DNA from: Dyadobacter endophyticus
Lineage (GTDB): Bacteria > Bacteroidota > Bacteroidia > Cytophagales > Spirosomataceae
Direction: 5' to 3'
NCBI RefSeq assembly: GCF_014641595.1
Contig: NZ_BMIA01000002.1
Coordinates: 1,240,001 to 1,304,000 of the forward strand
DNA: 64,000 bases
Under the pieces are notes generated by a model. That model was not told where the DNA came from and did no database searches. It was given only the letters and a program-made list of their open reading frames with translations. This document shows, piece by piece, positions 25,992-34,748 of the stretch. The position numbers and the translations under genes were made by a program. Each line of letters opens with the position of its first letter. Position 1 is the stretch's first letter.

Positions 25992-27411
25992 CTTCGGTAT
26001 CTTTCATGTAAATGGCTTCCTTGCCAAAATAGCCTGCCGCGCACTTGTTCCACCAGTGGTTGCGGTCGGTTTTAATATCGTCGTCGAGGAAAATGGTCAT
26101 GGGTTTCGAACGGACGGGCGGCAGGTACAATATATCCTCCTGTGAATTCTTGATCAAAGCATAGCGCTGGTACATCTCCTTATCGAATGCGGCGGCTTTG
26201 CCTTTCAGCAGGTCCGAATACATTGTTTTAACATTGCTGCTACGCAAAAAAGACATTCCTACCGACACCAGCAGCACTGCATAGACGATTCCATACCGCG
26301 CGGTCGTAAAATGCAGGAAAGTAAATTTTCTCTTTTTGAAGTAGTGAAAAAGTACGCCGACTACATAAAACCAGCCGATCAGAAAGAAGAATAAAACGCA
26401 ATTGATCACACGCGGCGTAGGCTCTATTCCCACTCCATAATAAGAAGGGAACAGCTGTGCAGATAGCACGCCGATAAACAGCAGCACCGCATACCAGACC
26501 GGAATCGAGAAATAATTCCGGGCTCCGTCAGAAAGCCTTGAAAGTACAAACAGCCAGGCCAGGGTAAAGAATACCAGCGGCGTACGAAAGACCCAGTCGT
26601 AACCGAGATAAGCCAGCTTTTTAAACGACGAAATAACCGAGAACGAAACATTACCACCCAGCGGGTTGCCGCCGATTCGCGCCGCATTACCCGGGGAAGC
26701 GAAATAGAAGTAGCAGGAAGCCGCCGTCACCACTGCCATCGCGATCATGAATGCATCGACTTTCCGGTTGAAAAGTACCCGGTAAGCCAGCCAGGCGCCA
26801 ACCAATAGCACCATGATCAGCAGGTTCGTTTCGCTGCTTCCGATTACGGCGAATATCAAAAAACCCGAAAGCACACCGACAAACAGCTTCGCCGGCTGGG
26901 TATCCTGCCGGTACCACCGCAGTACCAGCACGATCCAAAACAATGTGAGGATATTCGGAACAGTGTAGGTTACAAATGCGGCCATCCAGTAAAATGCTTC
27001 CGAAATACTCATCATTTTGAGTATATAGAGGAAGAAAACCACCCCTGCAAAACCGACGTGTGCCAATCTCGACAAGGTGGGTGTCAGGTGCCGGAAGAGG
27101 CTGTATAACGCAAATACCATCCCGAGCAACAAAATGACCGGCAATACTTTGAAACCGGCAATTGAATGGAACAATAGCGGGCTCGAATGGTTCAGGAAAA
27201 TACCGAAATAGCGGCCGGTCCATTCCGTATAATAGAGCTTCATGGCTTCGAACCAGCCGATTTTGAACACAGTAAAAATGTAACAGAAATCGTCCGCCGG
27301 CGACGGATGGTTGAAGTACGAAAGCGCCAGCAGCGGCACCAGTACGGTCAGCATCAGCAGAATGTTGATCCAGTTGCCTACAACCCGGTATTTTCTATAA
27401 AATCTATTCAT
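25975..27411 (-). CDS. DUF6056-type polytopic membrane protein, GT-C-like
   Basis: 478 residues from the ATG at 27411, with about 11 membrane helices and a short C-terminal soluble part. After helix 1 comes SPADDFCY and then EWTGRYFGIFLNHSSP, typical of the DUF6056 group and similar in place to the catalytic acidic loop of GT-C glycosyltransferases. It overlaps its GT2 neighbour upstream by 8 bases (ATGAATAG) and its membrane neighbour downstream by 17 bases, so the three are translationally coupled. A sugar transfer role at the outer face of the membrane is an inference. Confidence 0.7.
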   Translation of the reverse strand: MNRFYRKYRVVGNWINILLMLTVLVPLLALSYFNHPSPADDFCYIFTVFKIGWFEAMKLYYTEWTGRYFGIFLNHSSPLLFHSIAGFKVLPVILLLGMVFALYSLFRHLTPTLSRLAHVGFAGVVFFLYILKMMSISEAFYWMAAFVTYTVPNILTLFWIVLVLRWYRQDTQPAKLFVGVLSGFLIFAVIGSSETNLLIMVLLVGAWLAYRVLFNRKVDAFMIAMAVVTAASCYFYFASPGNAARIGGNPLGGNVSFSVISSFKKLAYLGYDWVFRTPLVFFTLAWLFVLSRLSDGARNYFSIPVWYAVLLFIGVLSAQLFPSYYGVGIEPTPRVINCVLFFFLIGWFYVVGVLFHYFKKRKFTFLHFTTARYGIVYAVLLVSVGMSFLRSSNVKTMYSDLLKGKAAAFDKEMYQRYALIKNSQEDILYLPPVRSKPMTIFLDDDIKTDRNHWWNKCAAGYFGKEAIYMKDTEGGQQQ

Positions 27412-28354
27412 TGACAATTTTTTCTATGATATAGCGTGGACGGCCTTTTACTTCTTCATAAATCTTACCGATATATTCCCCGATCAGGCCAAGTGCCATC
27501 ATATTAAATCCGCTGAAAAAAGTTAGCGGCAGCATGGTGGACGTCCAGCCAGGCACGGTATGGCCGATGATATAAGACGAGAGAATGTATATCACGATCA
27601 GCATCGCGATAACGAAATTCGCAAACCCGAAATACAGCACCAGCCGCATCGGGAAGGTAGAAAACGAGGTGATGCCGTTCCATGCGAAAAGCAGCATCTT
27701 GTTGAGCGGATATTTGGTTTCGCCTGCCTCGCGTTCAAGACGGCTGTAAAATACCTTTTCGTTTTTAAAACCGATGAGCGGCACAATGCCGCGGAGAAAC
27801 ATATTTATCTCACGGAAGTTACCGAGTTCTTTCAGTACCCGCTGATCCATCAAGCGGAAGTCGGCGTGGTTGAAGACCACCGGAACGCCCATTTTTTGCA
27901 TTAATACATAAAAACCCTCGGCAGTGGACCGCTTGAACCAGGAGTCGGAGCTGCGGTCGGAGCGCACGCCGTACACGATCATTGCACCCTCACGATGCTT
28001 TTCAATCATGGCGGTTATGGCATTGATATCGTCCTGAAGGTCGGCGTCGATCGTGATGAAGCAGTCGAAATCGTTAACATGCTGCTCCAAGCCAGCCATA
28101 ATGGCGCTCTGGTGACCGAAATTCCGCGATAGCCCTACTCCAATGATATTCTGGTCTTTGTGGCAAAGATCTTCGATGATCGACCAGGTATTATCCCGGC
28201 TGCCGTCGTTCACAAAGCAGATCCGACTGTCTGCCGCGATGAGGCCCTGCTCCTTGATGCCGTTGTAGTAGGTGTTTAATTTAGCATACGTCCGGTACAA
28301 GATCGCCTCTTCATTGTAGCATGGTATAACTAAAAGTAAACGAGCTGGATTCAT
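27404..28354 (-). CDS. Polyprenyl-phosphate glycosyltransferase, GT2 (GtrB-like), first gene of the glycan operon
   Basis: 316 residues. The GT2 domain has LLLVIPCYNEEAILYRTY, CFVNDGSRDNTW and the metal site TIDADLQDD. Two membrane helices near the C-terminus (about 225-290) are followed by GLIGEYIGKIYEEVKGRPRYI, the standard end of GtrB/ArnC-type enzymes. It is a paralogue of the GT2 at 23277-24254, though clearly diverged. It probably loads a sugar on undecaprenyl phosphate for the adjacent DUF6056 protein. It heads the five-gene minus-strand operon 28354-21803. Confidence 0.9.
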   Translation of the reverse strand: MNPARLLLVIPCYNEEAILYRTYAKLNTYYNGIKEQGLIAADSRICFVNDGSRDNTWSIIEDLCHKDQNIIGVGLSRNFGHQSAIMAGLEQHVNDFDCFITIDADLQDDINAITAMIEKHREGAMIVYGVRSDRSSDSWFKRSTAEGFYVLMQKMGVPVVFNHADFRLMDQRVLKELGNFREINMFLRGIVPLIGFKNEKVFYSRLEREAGETKYPLNKMLLFAWNGITSFSTFPMRLVLYFGFANFVIAMLIVIYILSSYIIGHTVPGWTSTMLPLTFFSGFNMMALGLIGEYIGKIYEEVKGRPRYIIEKIVNE

Positions 28355-28439
28355 ATGTCACCCTGTTGGTTGAATCGACAAAAATAGCAGTAATAAGTTA
28401 ATAAGCTCCTCTTCATGCCCACCGGCCGATCAATATGAC

Positions 28440-29363
28440 CTATTTACCGGCTTCAATTATCTTTCGGTTACGCTTCCTAAGGACGGTGCTCGTTAGCAGC
28501 GGATAAAGGAGTACTGCGAGCAATATCAGCACCGTACCCATGTAGAAACCCTGGGTCATACGCTCCTTTTCGCCAAAAATAAAAAAGGCCAGCGCAATAC
28601 CGTAAACAGGCTCTAGGTTGATGGTCAGGTTAATGAGATAGGCAGAAAACTGCTTCATGAGCTGCGTAGCCATGGTGCTCGCGTACACGGTACACACGAA
28701 TGCGAGGAACAATATCCAGATCCAGTCGCCCGTCGCCGGAACGAACGGCGCGCCGCCGTTCCAGTTTTTGTTTTCTGAAATCGCCAGAAACAGCAGCGAA
28801 AATAATGTAGCGCCTACCATTTCATAGAATGTGATTACCCAGGCGTCGATCCGCTGCACAAGCCGGCTGTTCGCTACCGTAAATGTCGCTGCGAGCATTG
28901 CAGAGGCCAACGCCAGCACGAGGCCCAATGCGTGGTCGAACTCGAACCTGAATACCACGTACAAGCCCGCGAACGCCAGAATACCCAGCCCTACTTCAAG
29001 CGGCCTGATTTTTCTTTTATTGACCAATGGCTCCAAAAGACTCGTCCAGAGCGAAGTCGTAGCCATTCCTGCCAGGCACACCGACGCGGTAGAAACCCGT
29101 GCCGATGCAAAAAACAGCATCCAATGCGCCGAAAGCACAAAGCCGACCGCCAGCATTTTGACCACATCGCGACTGGCTGCGGCGAAGCTCTTTTTAAATG
29201 ATAGAATCACAATGCCTAATCCAATCGCCGCAAAGAGCGTCCTGTATAAAACCAACGCAACGGGCGAGATCGTCACCATCAGCCCCACAATAGCTGTAAA
29301 GCCCCAGATCATCACCAGGAAATGCAGATGCAGGTAAGAGCGCACGGAAGTGGACGATAGCAT
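28440..29363 (-). CDS. EamA/DMT-family transporter
   Basis: 307 residues with ten predicted membrane helices in two EamA repeats, for example MVTISPVALVLYRTLFAAIGL in the first and MVGATLFSLLFLAIS, then NLTINLEPVYGIALAFFIFGE, in the second. Members export or import metabolites such as amino acids, purines or sugars. The substrate is unknown. It follows the LptF/LptG-type gene by 2 bases. Confidence 0.88.
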   Translation of the reverse strand: MLSSTSVRSYLHLHFLVMIWGFTAIVGLMVTISPVALVLYRTLFAAIGLGIVILSFKKSFAAASRDVVKMLAVGFVLSAHWMLFFASARVSTASVCLAGMATTSLWTSLLEPLVNKRKIRPLEVGLGILAFAGLYVVFRFEFDHALGLVLALASAMLAATFTVANSRLVQRIDAWVITFYEMVGATLFSLLFLAISENKNWNGGAPFVPATGDWIWILFLAFVCTVYASTMATQLMKQFSAYLINLTINLEPVYGIALAFFIFGEKERMTQGFYMGTVLILLAVLLYPLLTSTVLRKRNRKIIEAGK

Positions 29364-29365
29364 AT

Positions 29366-30448
29366 TTACCTCGGTAATGTTTTATAAAGCAACACCCCGA
29401 TCAGCGAAAAGACGATATTGGGCAACCATACGGCAAAAAGCGTGTTGATCGTACCCGCCTCCGCCACACCCTTGGATAACAAAAAGAAAAGGATGTAAAT
29501 GAATGCCAGCATAAAGCCCAGCGCTATCTGCCAGCCTACCCCCCGGCGGCTTTTTCTTGCCGAAACGATCACACCGATGGCCGTCAGGATCAGGATCGCG
29601 AACGGTTGGGTGAAGCGGATATATTTTTCAATAAGATACACCTCCAAACCATCGGCACCGCGGCTTTTCAGCAGCTCTATGTAAGCATTGAGTTCAGGTA
29701 GTGTAAAAGTTTCGTAGAGGTTGTAATCGCTTTCGAAATCCTTAGGGGAAAGGTTAATGGTCGTATCGATCTCCGTTCCCCGGCTCAACCGTTCGCCAAG
29801 GCTGTCGAGCGTTCGCACTTGGTAATTTTGCAGCGTCCATTTATTCTTTTTCGGCTGCCAGACGATCTTCTCGGCATAAAACTTTTGAAGCAGTTTGGTC
29901 CCCTTGATCGTCTCCATCGTAAACTTGTTGCCGGTTTGCGTGGTGGTATTGTAGCTTTCCAGGTAGGCGTACACATCCGGTGCGATGGTGATATGCACAT
30001 TATGCCCGCTGAAATAGAACTCGTTTTTTACATAAGTTTTTTCAAATCCGTTACGGATCTTGTTGGCTTTGGGCAACACCCAGCCTACCTGGATGAACGT
30101 CAGGACACCCAAAACGACCGCGCCGGCCATGTAGGGCATCAGCATTCGTGTGAAACTGATCCCGCTGCTGAGCATCGCGATGATCTCCGTACGCGCGGCA
30201 ATGCGCGAAGTGAAGAACACCGTGGCGATGAATACCATCAGCGGACTGATGTAGTTGATCCAGTAAGGGATCAGATTAAGGTAATAGTCGATGATGATCT
30301 CCCTGAGTGGTGCTTTTTTGTCTAAAAAGTCGTCTACCTTTTCCGTGTAGTCGATCATACAAATAATCAGTACAATGACGAACGCCACGAACACGTAGGT
30401 AATCAGGAAGTTTTTGATCAGGTAACGATCGAGGATTTTGAAGTTCAT
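29366..30448 (-). CDS. LptF/LptG family permease
   Basis: 360 residues of the YjgP/YjgQ family: an N-terminal membrane bundle (about 10-125) with KILDRYLIKNFLITYVF and RTEIIAMLSSGISFTRMLMPY, a periplasmic beta-jellyroll domain (about 130-270), and three C-terminal helices (about 275-355). It is a membrane subunit of the LptB2FG ABC machine that moves lipopolysaccharide towards the outer membrane. F and G cannot be told apart from this sequence alone. It is 14 bases after the DtxR-family regulator gene. Confidence 0.9.
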   Translation of the reverse strand: MNFKILDRYLIKNFLITYVFVAFVIVLIICMIDYTEKVDDFLDKKAPLREIIIDYYLNLIPYWINYISPLMVFIATVFFTSRIAARTEIIAMLSSGISFTRMLMPYMAGAVVLGVLTFIQVGWVLPKANKIRNGFEKTYVKNEFYFSGHNVHITIAPDVYAYLESYNTTTQTGNKFTMETIKGTKLLQKFYAEKIVWQPKKNKWTLQNYQVRTLDSLGERLSRGTEIDTTINLSPKDFESDYNLYETFTLPELNAYIELLKSRGADGLEVYLIEKYIRFTQPFAILILTAIGVIVSARKSRRGVGWQIALGFMLAFIYILFFLLSKGVAEAGTINTLFAVWLPNIVFSLIGVLLYKTLPR

Positions 30449-30462
30449 GGCTGGTTATAGTC

Positions 30463-31125
30463 TCATCGGCGCTGTACCAGCAGGTTTTTGGACACTTCGA
30501 GACTGATAAACAACGTAGGCCCGCCGTTAATCCGTACAGAGGCCGACTTGTCGTATTCATTAATTTCCTGCACTTCCAATACCGCACCCAGTGTAATCCC
30601 TGACCTATCAAGGTGTTGCAGAAAAGAAGGTGCATGATCGAGCACGCCCATCATTAACACTTTTTCACCAATATGCACGTCCGTAAGGATCAGGTAATCC
30701 GGTTCAGTAAGGTTTCCTTTGGCATCTGGAATAGGATCGCCATGCGGATCGAACTTCGGATGCCCCAGAAACGCATCGAGCTTTTCAACAAGGACTTCGG
30801 AGGGAATATGTTCCAGTTCTTCGGCAATATCATGCACCTCGTCCCAGCCGAAACCCAGCTTTTCAACGAGAAAAACCTCCCAGAGACGGTGCTTACGGAT
30901 CACCTTGATCGCCACTTTCTCTCCGCTGTCCGTGAGTGTCACACCCTGGTATTTTTTGTAGTGGATCAATCCCTTCTCCGCCAGCTTACGCAACATATCG
31001 GTTACTGACGCCGCGCGTGTCGATGTGCTCTCTGCGAGTGCGTTCGTAGTCACCTCTACCCCGTCGCGTCCGGAAAGCGCATGGATGATCTTTAAATAAT
31101 TTTCTTCTGTGAAGGAGTTCTGCAT
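30463..31125 (-). CDS. mntR: DtxR/MntR-family metal-dependent repressor
   Basis: 220 residues from the ATG at 31125; a TTG two codons earlier is possible. The winged helix is SFTEENYLKIIHALSGRDG then TSTRAASVTDMLRKLAEKGL with YKKYQGVTLTDSG. The dimerisation and metal domain has RKHRLWEVFLVEKLGFGWDEVHDIAEELEHI (about 75-110). A FeoA/SH3-like C-terminal domain follows (about 150-220). With bound Mn2+ or Fe2+ the family represses metal uptake genes. It is divergent from mntH and the shared region holds a TTAGACTAA palindrome. The metal it senses cannot be told from sequence, so the symbol rests on the mntH pairing. Confidence 0.88.
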   Translation of the reverse strand: MQNSFTEENYLKIIHALSGRDGVEVTTNALAESTSTRAASVTDMLRKLAEKGLIHYKKYQGVTLTDSGEKVAIKVIRKHRLWEVFLVEKLGFGWDEVHDIAEELEHIPSEVLVEKLDAFLGHPKFDPHGDPIPDAKGNLTEPDYLILTDVHIGEKVLMMGVLDHAPSFLQHLDRSGITLGAVLEVQEINEYDKSASVRINGGPTLFISLEVSKNLLVQRR

Positions 31126-31196
31126 GCCCAATAAGCCCCGGTTACCAATCTATACTATCCGGCAAAAGTACGATTTACTATCTGTAAATTAAAAAA

Positions 31197-31212
31197 TTTA
31201 GACTAACCTAAA
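31197..31212 (+). promoter_or_regulatory. DtxR/MntR-type operator before mntH
   Basis: TTTAGACTAACCTAAA is an imperfect palindrome containing the core TTAGnCTAA. It lies in the mntR-mntH intergenic region, directly upstream of the -7 element, where bound repressor would block RNA polymerase. The core recurs before the TonB receptor (59307, 59341). Confidence 0.7.
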
Positions 31213-31231
31213 AATATATTAAGAATTTCCT

Positions 31232-31239
31232 TATCTTTG
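31232..31239 (+). promoter_or_regulatory. Candidate -7 element of mntH
   Basis: TATCTTTG matches TAnnTTTG exactly, 40 bases before the ATG at 31280. The expected -33 position is occupied by the operator and has no TTG, so expression may be weak or need another factor. Confidence 0.45.
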
Positions 31240-31279
31240 TTTTAAGAGAACTAAATTGTTTATTTCGGAGAGTAAGGAA

Positions 31280-32629
31280 ATGATTGACGGTTTAAAAATA
31301 GATAAGTCTTTGCAAGAGAAAACACCGGAACATAGTGACCAGCTCCGCTCACTATCCGAAGTTCACTCCTCGATTTCCGTGCCCGAGGGGGCTGGCTTTT
31401 GGAAAAAAATGGCCGCATTCACCGGCCCCGGGCTGATGGTGGCGGTTGGTTATATCGATCCGGGCAACTGGGCTACCGATATCGAAGGCGGCTCGCGGTT
31501 TGGCTACACATTGCTTTCCGTAATCCTGATTTCGAACCTTTTTGCGATGCTTTTGCAGCATTTATCGCTGAAACTCGGGATCGCCACCGGCCGCGATCTT
31601 GCGCAGGCCTGCCGTGATTATTACTCGCGTCCCGTTTCTTTTGTGCTGTGGGTACTCTCCGAGATTGCCATTGCCGCTACCGACCTTGCCGAGGTAATCG
31701 GCTCCGCCATCGCATTGAACCTGCTTTTCGGGCTACCGCTGCCCATTGGCGTGCTGTTCACCGCCTTCGATGTACTGGTCGTTTTGTATTTCCAGCAAAA
31801 AGGCTTCCGCATCATCGAAAGCATCGTAGCCGGGCTTATGAGCATTATTCTGCTTAGCTTTTTGTATGAAATGATCGTTTCTCAGCCTTCACTGGCCGGC
31901 ATGATGGGCGGGCTAATCCCCAAAAAGGAGATCATTACCGACTCGGGAATGCTCTACATTGCCATAGGTATCCTCGGCGCCACCGTCATGCCGCATAACC
32001 TCTACCTGCATTCCAGCATCGTCCAAACCCGTAATTTCAAAAAAGACGAGCCCGGCAAACGTTCCGCAATCCGCTTCGCGACGATCGATTCCACCGTTTC
32101 CCTGGCACTGGCTTTCTTTATCAATGCCTCCATCCTGATCCTTGCCGCCTCTGCATTCCACGCCAACGGCCATTTTGAAATCGCCGATATTACCGATGCC
32201 TACCACCTGCTCGACCCGGTGTTGGGTGTGAGCCTGGCAGGCATATTCTTCGCTCTGGCATTGCTCGCATCCGGCCAGAGCTCCACGCTCACCGGTACGC
32301 TCGCAGGGCAGATCGTCATGGAAGGCTTTCTCAACATCCGCCTGAAACCCTGGGCGCGCCGTCTGCTCACCCGCGGCATCGCCATCATTCCGGCGTTGAT
32401 CGTGTCGTATTTGTATGGAGAACGCGGGACCGCTGAACTGCTCGTTTTCAGCCAGGTGATTCTTTCCCTCCAATTGAGTTTTGCTGTCGTACCCCTCGTA
32501 TTCTTCACTTCCAACAGCAAAATCATGGGCCGGTTCGCCAATTCCCGGCCGGTTATATTGCTTAGCTGGGTGATTGCGGCGATCATTATCGGGCTAAATG
32601 GCTTTTTATTGTGGAAGACATTTATTTAA
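31280..32629 (+). CDS. mntH: NRAMP-family Mn2+/Fe2+ transporter
   Basis: 449 residues with about 11 membrane helices. The ATG at 31280 is chosen over a TTG at 31256 because AAGGA lies just before it. The NRAMP metal site is intact: DPGNWATDIEGG in helix 1 and MPHNLYLHSS in helix 6. It imports Mn2+ and/or Fe2+ with protons across the inner membrane. It is divergent from the DtxR/MntR-type repressor and its promoter carries that type of operator. Confidence 0.95.
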   Translation: MIDGLKIDKSLQEKTPEHSDQLRSLSEVHSSISVPEGAGFWKKMAAFTGPGLMVAVGYIDPGNWATDIEGGSRFGYTLLSVILISNLFAMLLQHLSLKLGIATGRDLAQACRDYYSRPVSFVLWVLSEIAIAATDLAEVIGSAIALNLLFGLPLPIGVLFTAFDVLVVLYFQQKGFRIIESIVAGLMSIILLSFLYEMIVSQPSLAGMMGGLIPKKEIITDSGMLYIAIGILGATVMPHNLYLHSSIVQTRNFKKDEPGKRSAIRFATIDSTVSLALAFFINASILILAASAFHANGHFEIADITDAYHLLDPVLGVSLAGIFFALALLASGQSSTLTGTLAGQIVMEGFLNIRLKPWARRLLTRGIAIIPALIVSYLYGERGTAELLVFSQVILSLQLSFAVVPLVFFTSNSKIMGRFANSRPVILLSWVIAAIIIGLNGFLLWKTFI

Positions 32630-32706
32630 ACTGAAAATTTTAATGCCCGCCCCGGAACCTTTTTCTCCGTCGTTTCCTAACTTTCGCCGTTTTTCATAAA
32701 AGGTGG

Positions 32707-34653
32707 ATGGAATCAAAACACAAAGTTGACAAGGTAACGGCTGCCGGGCTACTGGTGGCGTTCGGCATTATATATGGCGATATCGGTACGTCGCCACTCT
32801 ATGTAATGCAGGCGATTATCGGAAGTGAGATTATATCCGAAGAGATTATCTATGGTGCGCTATCCTGCATATTCTGGACGCTCACCCTCCAAACGACCGT
32901 CAAATACGTTATTTTGATTCTCCGGGCCGATAACCGTGGCGAGGGAGGCATTTTCGCTTTGTACGCATTGGTAAGAAAGCATGCCAGATGGCTGACAGTT
33001 CCCGCAATTATCGGAGGAAGCACCCTGCTGGCCGACGGCATCATTACCCCCCCGATTTCCGTTGCGTCTGCTGTGGAAGGTTTGAGATTGTTGTATCCGA
33101 ATATCCAGACCATTCCGATTGTACTCGGCATTCTGACGGCGATTTTCCTGATCCAGGCATTTGGTACAAAAATCGTCGGGCGCACATTTGGGCCTTTAAT
33201 GGTGACATGGTTCGTGATGCTTGGTGTTCTGGGGCTTTATCAGATTTTAGAACACCCGGGTATCTTCAAAGCATTCAACCCATATTATGGATATCAATTA
33301 CTGACGCAGCATCCCGGCGGATTTTGGATGCTTGGTGCGGTTTTCCTATGTACAACGGGAGCCGAAGCACTTTACACCGATTTAGGGCACTGTGGTCGGG
33401 GAAATATCCGGGTAAGCTGGATATTCGTCAAATCCTGCCTCATTCTCAATTATTTCGGCCAGGGAGCCTGGCTACTCTCCGAAACGGGCAATTTGCTGGA
33501 TGGACGCAAGCCATTCTACGAAATCATGCCGGAATGGTGGCTCTTACCCGGCATCGTCATTGCAACTTCCGCTGCAATCATCGCGAGCCAGGCATTAATA
33601 TCCGGATCGTTTACACTGATTTCAGAAGCGATAAGACTCAACTTTTGGCCAAAGGTCCGCCTTATCTATCCCAGTGACCAAAAAGGCCAGCTTTATGTTC
33701 CAAGTATCAACTGGCTGCTATTGCTGGGATGTGTGTCAGTAGTCCTATACTTCAAAGAATCGGCCAATATGGAGGCTGCGTACGGGTTGGCAATAACCCT
33801 AACGATGATTATGACCACTATCCTGATGTCGTATTACCTATACGTAAAAAGGGTGAATTTATGGATCGTCATCATGTTTATGCTGTTATACCTTTCCATT
33901 GAGGGAGCTTTTCTCGGGGCTAACCTGCTCAAATTTACCCATGGGGGCTGGTTTACGATCATGGTCGGGACATTAGTAGCCGGGCTGATGGCCGTATGGC
34001 TCAAAGCATTTTACATCAAACTCCGGCTCACCGAATATACCAAGCTGGAAAAATACCTACCGGCATTGCACGAGCTGAGCCGCGATATCAGCATTCCAAA
34101 ATATACGACCCACCTCGTGTTCATGACCAACGCCTCACGTGCAACCGAAATCGAGACCAAGGTCATTTACTCCATTTTCCAGAAACGGCCCAAACGAGCG
34201 GACGTGTACTGGTTTATCCACGTCGACATTACGGATGATCCTTACACGATGGAATACAAGGTGCTGTCGGACGAAGACAATCATGATAACGTCATCAAAA
34301 TCAACTTCCGGCTTGGTTTCCGCGTCGATCAACGGATCAATATGTTCTTCCGCAAGGTGGTAGAGGATATGGTTTTAAACAAAGAAGTTGATATTACCAG
34401 CCGTTACGAATCACTGAGCAAACAGAACATTACCGGGGATTTCCGGTTCGTAGTGCTGGAAAGGTTCCTTTCGTTTGAAAACGACCTGCCATTGCTCGAA
34501 CAGCTCGTTATGAAGACCTATTTCTTCGTGAAGGATTTCACGACACCGGAGGATAAATGGTTCGGACTCGATAGCAGCTCTGTTAAAATCGAAAAAGTAC
34601 CGCTGATTATCCGGCCGGTCGAGAATGTAAAACTGCGCCGGGTATTCTCTTAA
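32707..34653 (+). CDS. kup: KUP-family potassium uptake protein
   Basis: 648 residues: twelve predicted membrane helices (about 1-430) and a cytoplasmic C-terminal domain (about 440-648). Family marks are the N-terminal AFGIIYGDIGTSPLYVMQA, the RADNRGEGGIFALYALVRK loop and TTGAEALYTDLGHCG. It takes up K+ with protons. It follows mntH by 77 bases and is followed by a terminator. Co-transcription with mntH is possible but unproven. Confidence 0.95.
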   Translation: MESKHKVDKVTAAGLLVAFGIIYGDIGTSPLYVMQAIIGSEIISEEIIYGALSCIFWTLTLQTTVKYVILILRADNRGEGGIFALYALVRKHARWLTVPAIIGGSTLLADGIITPPISVASAVEGLRLLYPNIQTIPIVLGILTAIFLIQAFGTKIVGRTFGPLMVTWFVMLGVLGLYQILEHPGIFKAFNPYYGYQLLTQHPGGFWMLGAVFLCTTGAEALYTDLGHCGRGNIRVSWIFVKSCLILNYFGQGAWLLSETGNLLDGRKPFYEIMPEWWLLPGIVIATSAAIIASQALISGSFTLISEAIRLNFWPKVRLIYPSDQKGQLYVPSINWLLLLGCVSVVLYFKESANMEAAYGLAITLTMIMTTILMSYYLYVKRVNLWIVIMFMLLYLSIEGAFLGANLLKFTHGGWFTIMVGTLVAGLMAVWLKAFYIKLRLTEYTKLEKYLPALHELSRDISIPKYTTHLVFMTNASRATEIETKVIYSIFQKRPKRADVYWFIHVDITDDPYTMEYKVLSDEDNHDNVIKINFRLGFRVDQRINMFFRKVVEDMVLNKEVDITSRYESLSKQNITGDFRFVVLERFLSFENDLPLLEQLVMKTYFFVKDFTTPEDKWFGLDSSSVKIEKVPLIIRPVENVKLRRVFS

Positions 34654-34672
34654 TATCGTCTTCAAGCCTTTC

Positions 34673-34718
34673 AAAGGATCAATTTTGCCAAGTAACATTG
34701 CCAATTTTGATCCTTTTT
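34673..34718 (+). terminator. Terminator of kup
   Basis: AAAGGATCAA (34673-34682) and TTGATCCTTT (34707-34716) form a 10-bp perfect stem followed by a T-rich stretch. It begins 19 bases after the kup stop codon. Confidence 0.7.
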
Positions 34719-34748
34719 CTTTTTCAAACTATCCCCTTTAATGTTCCA

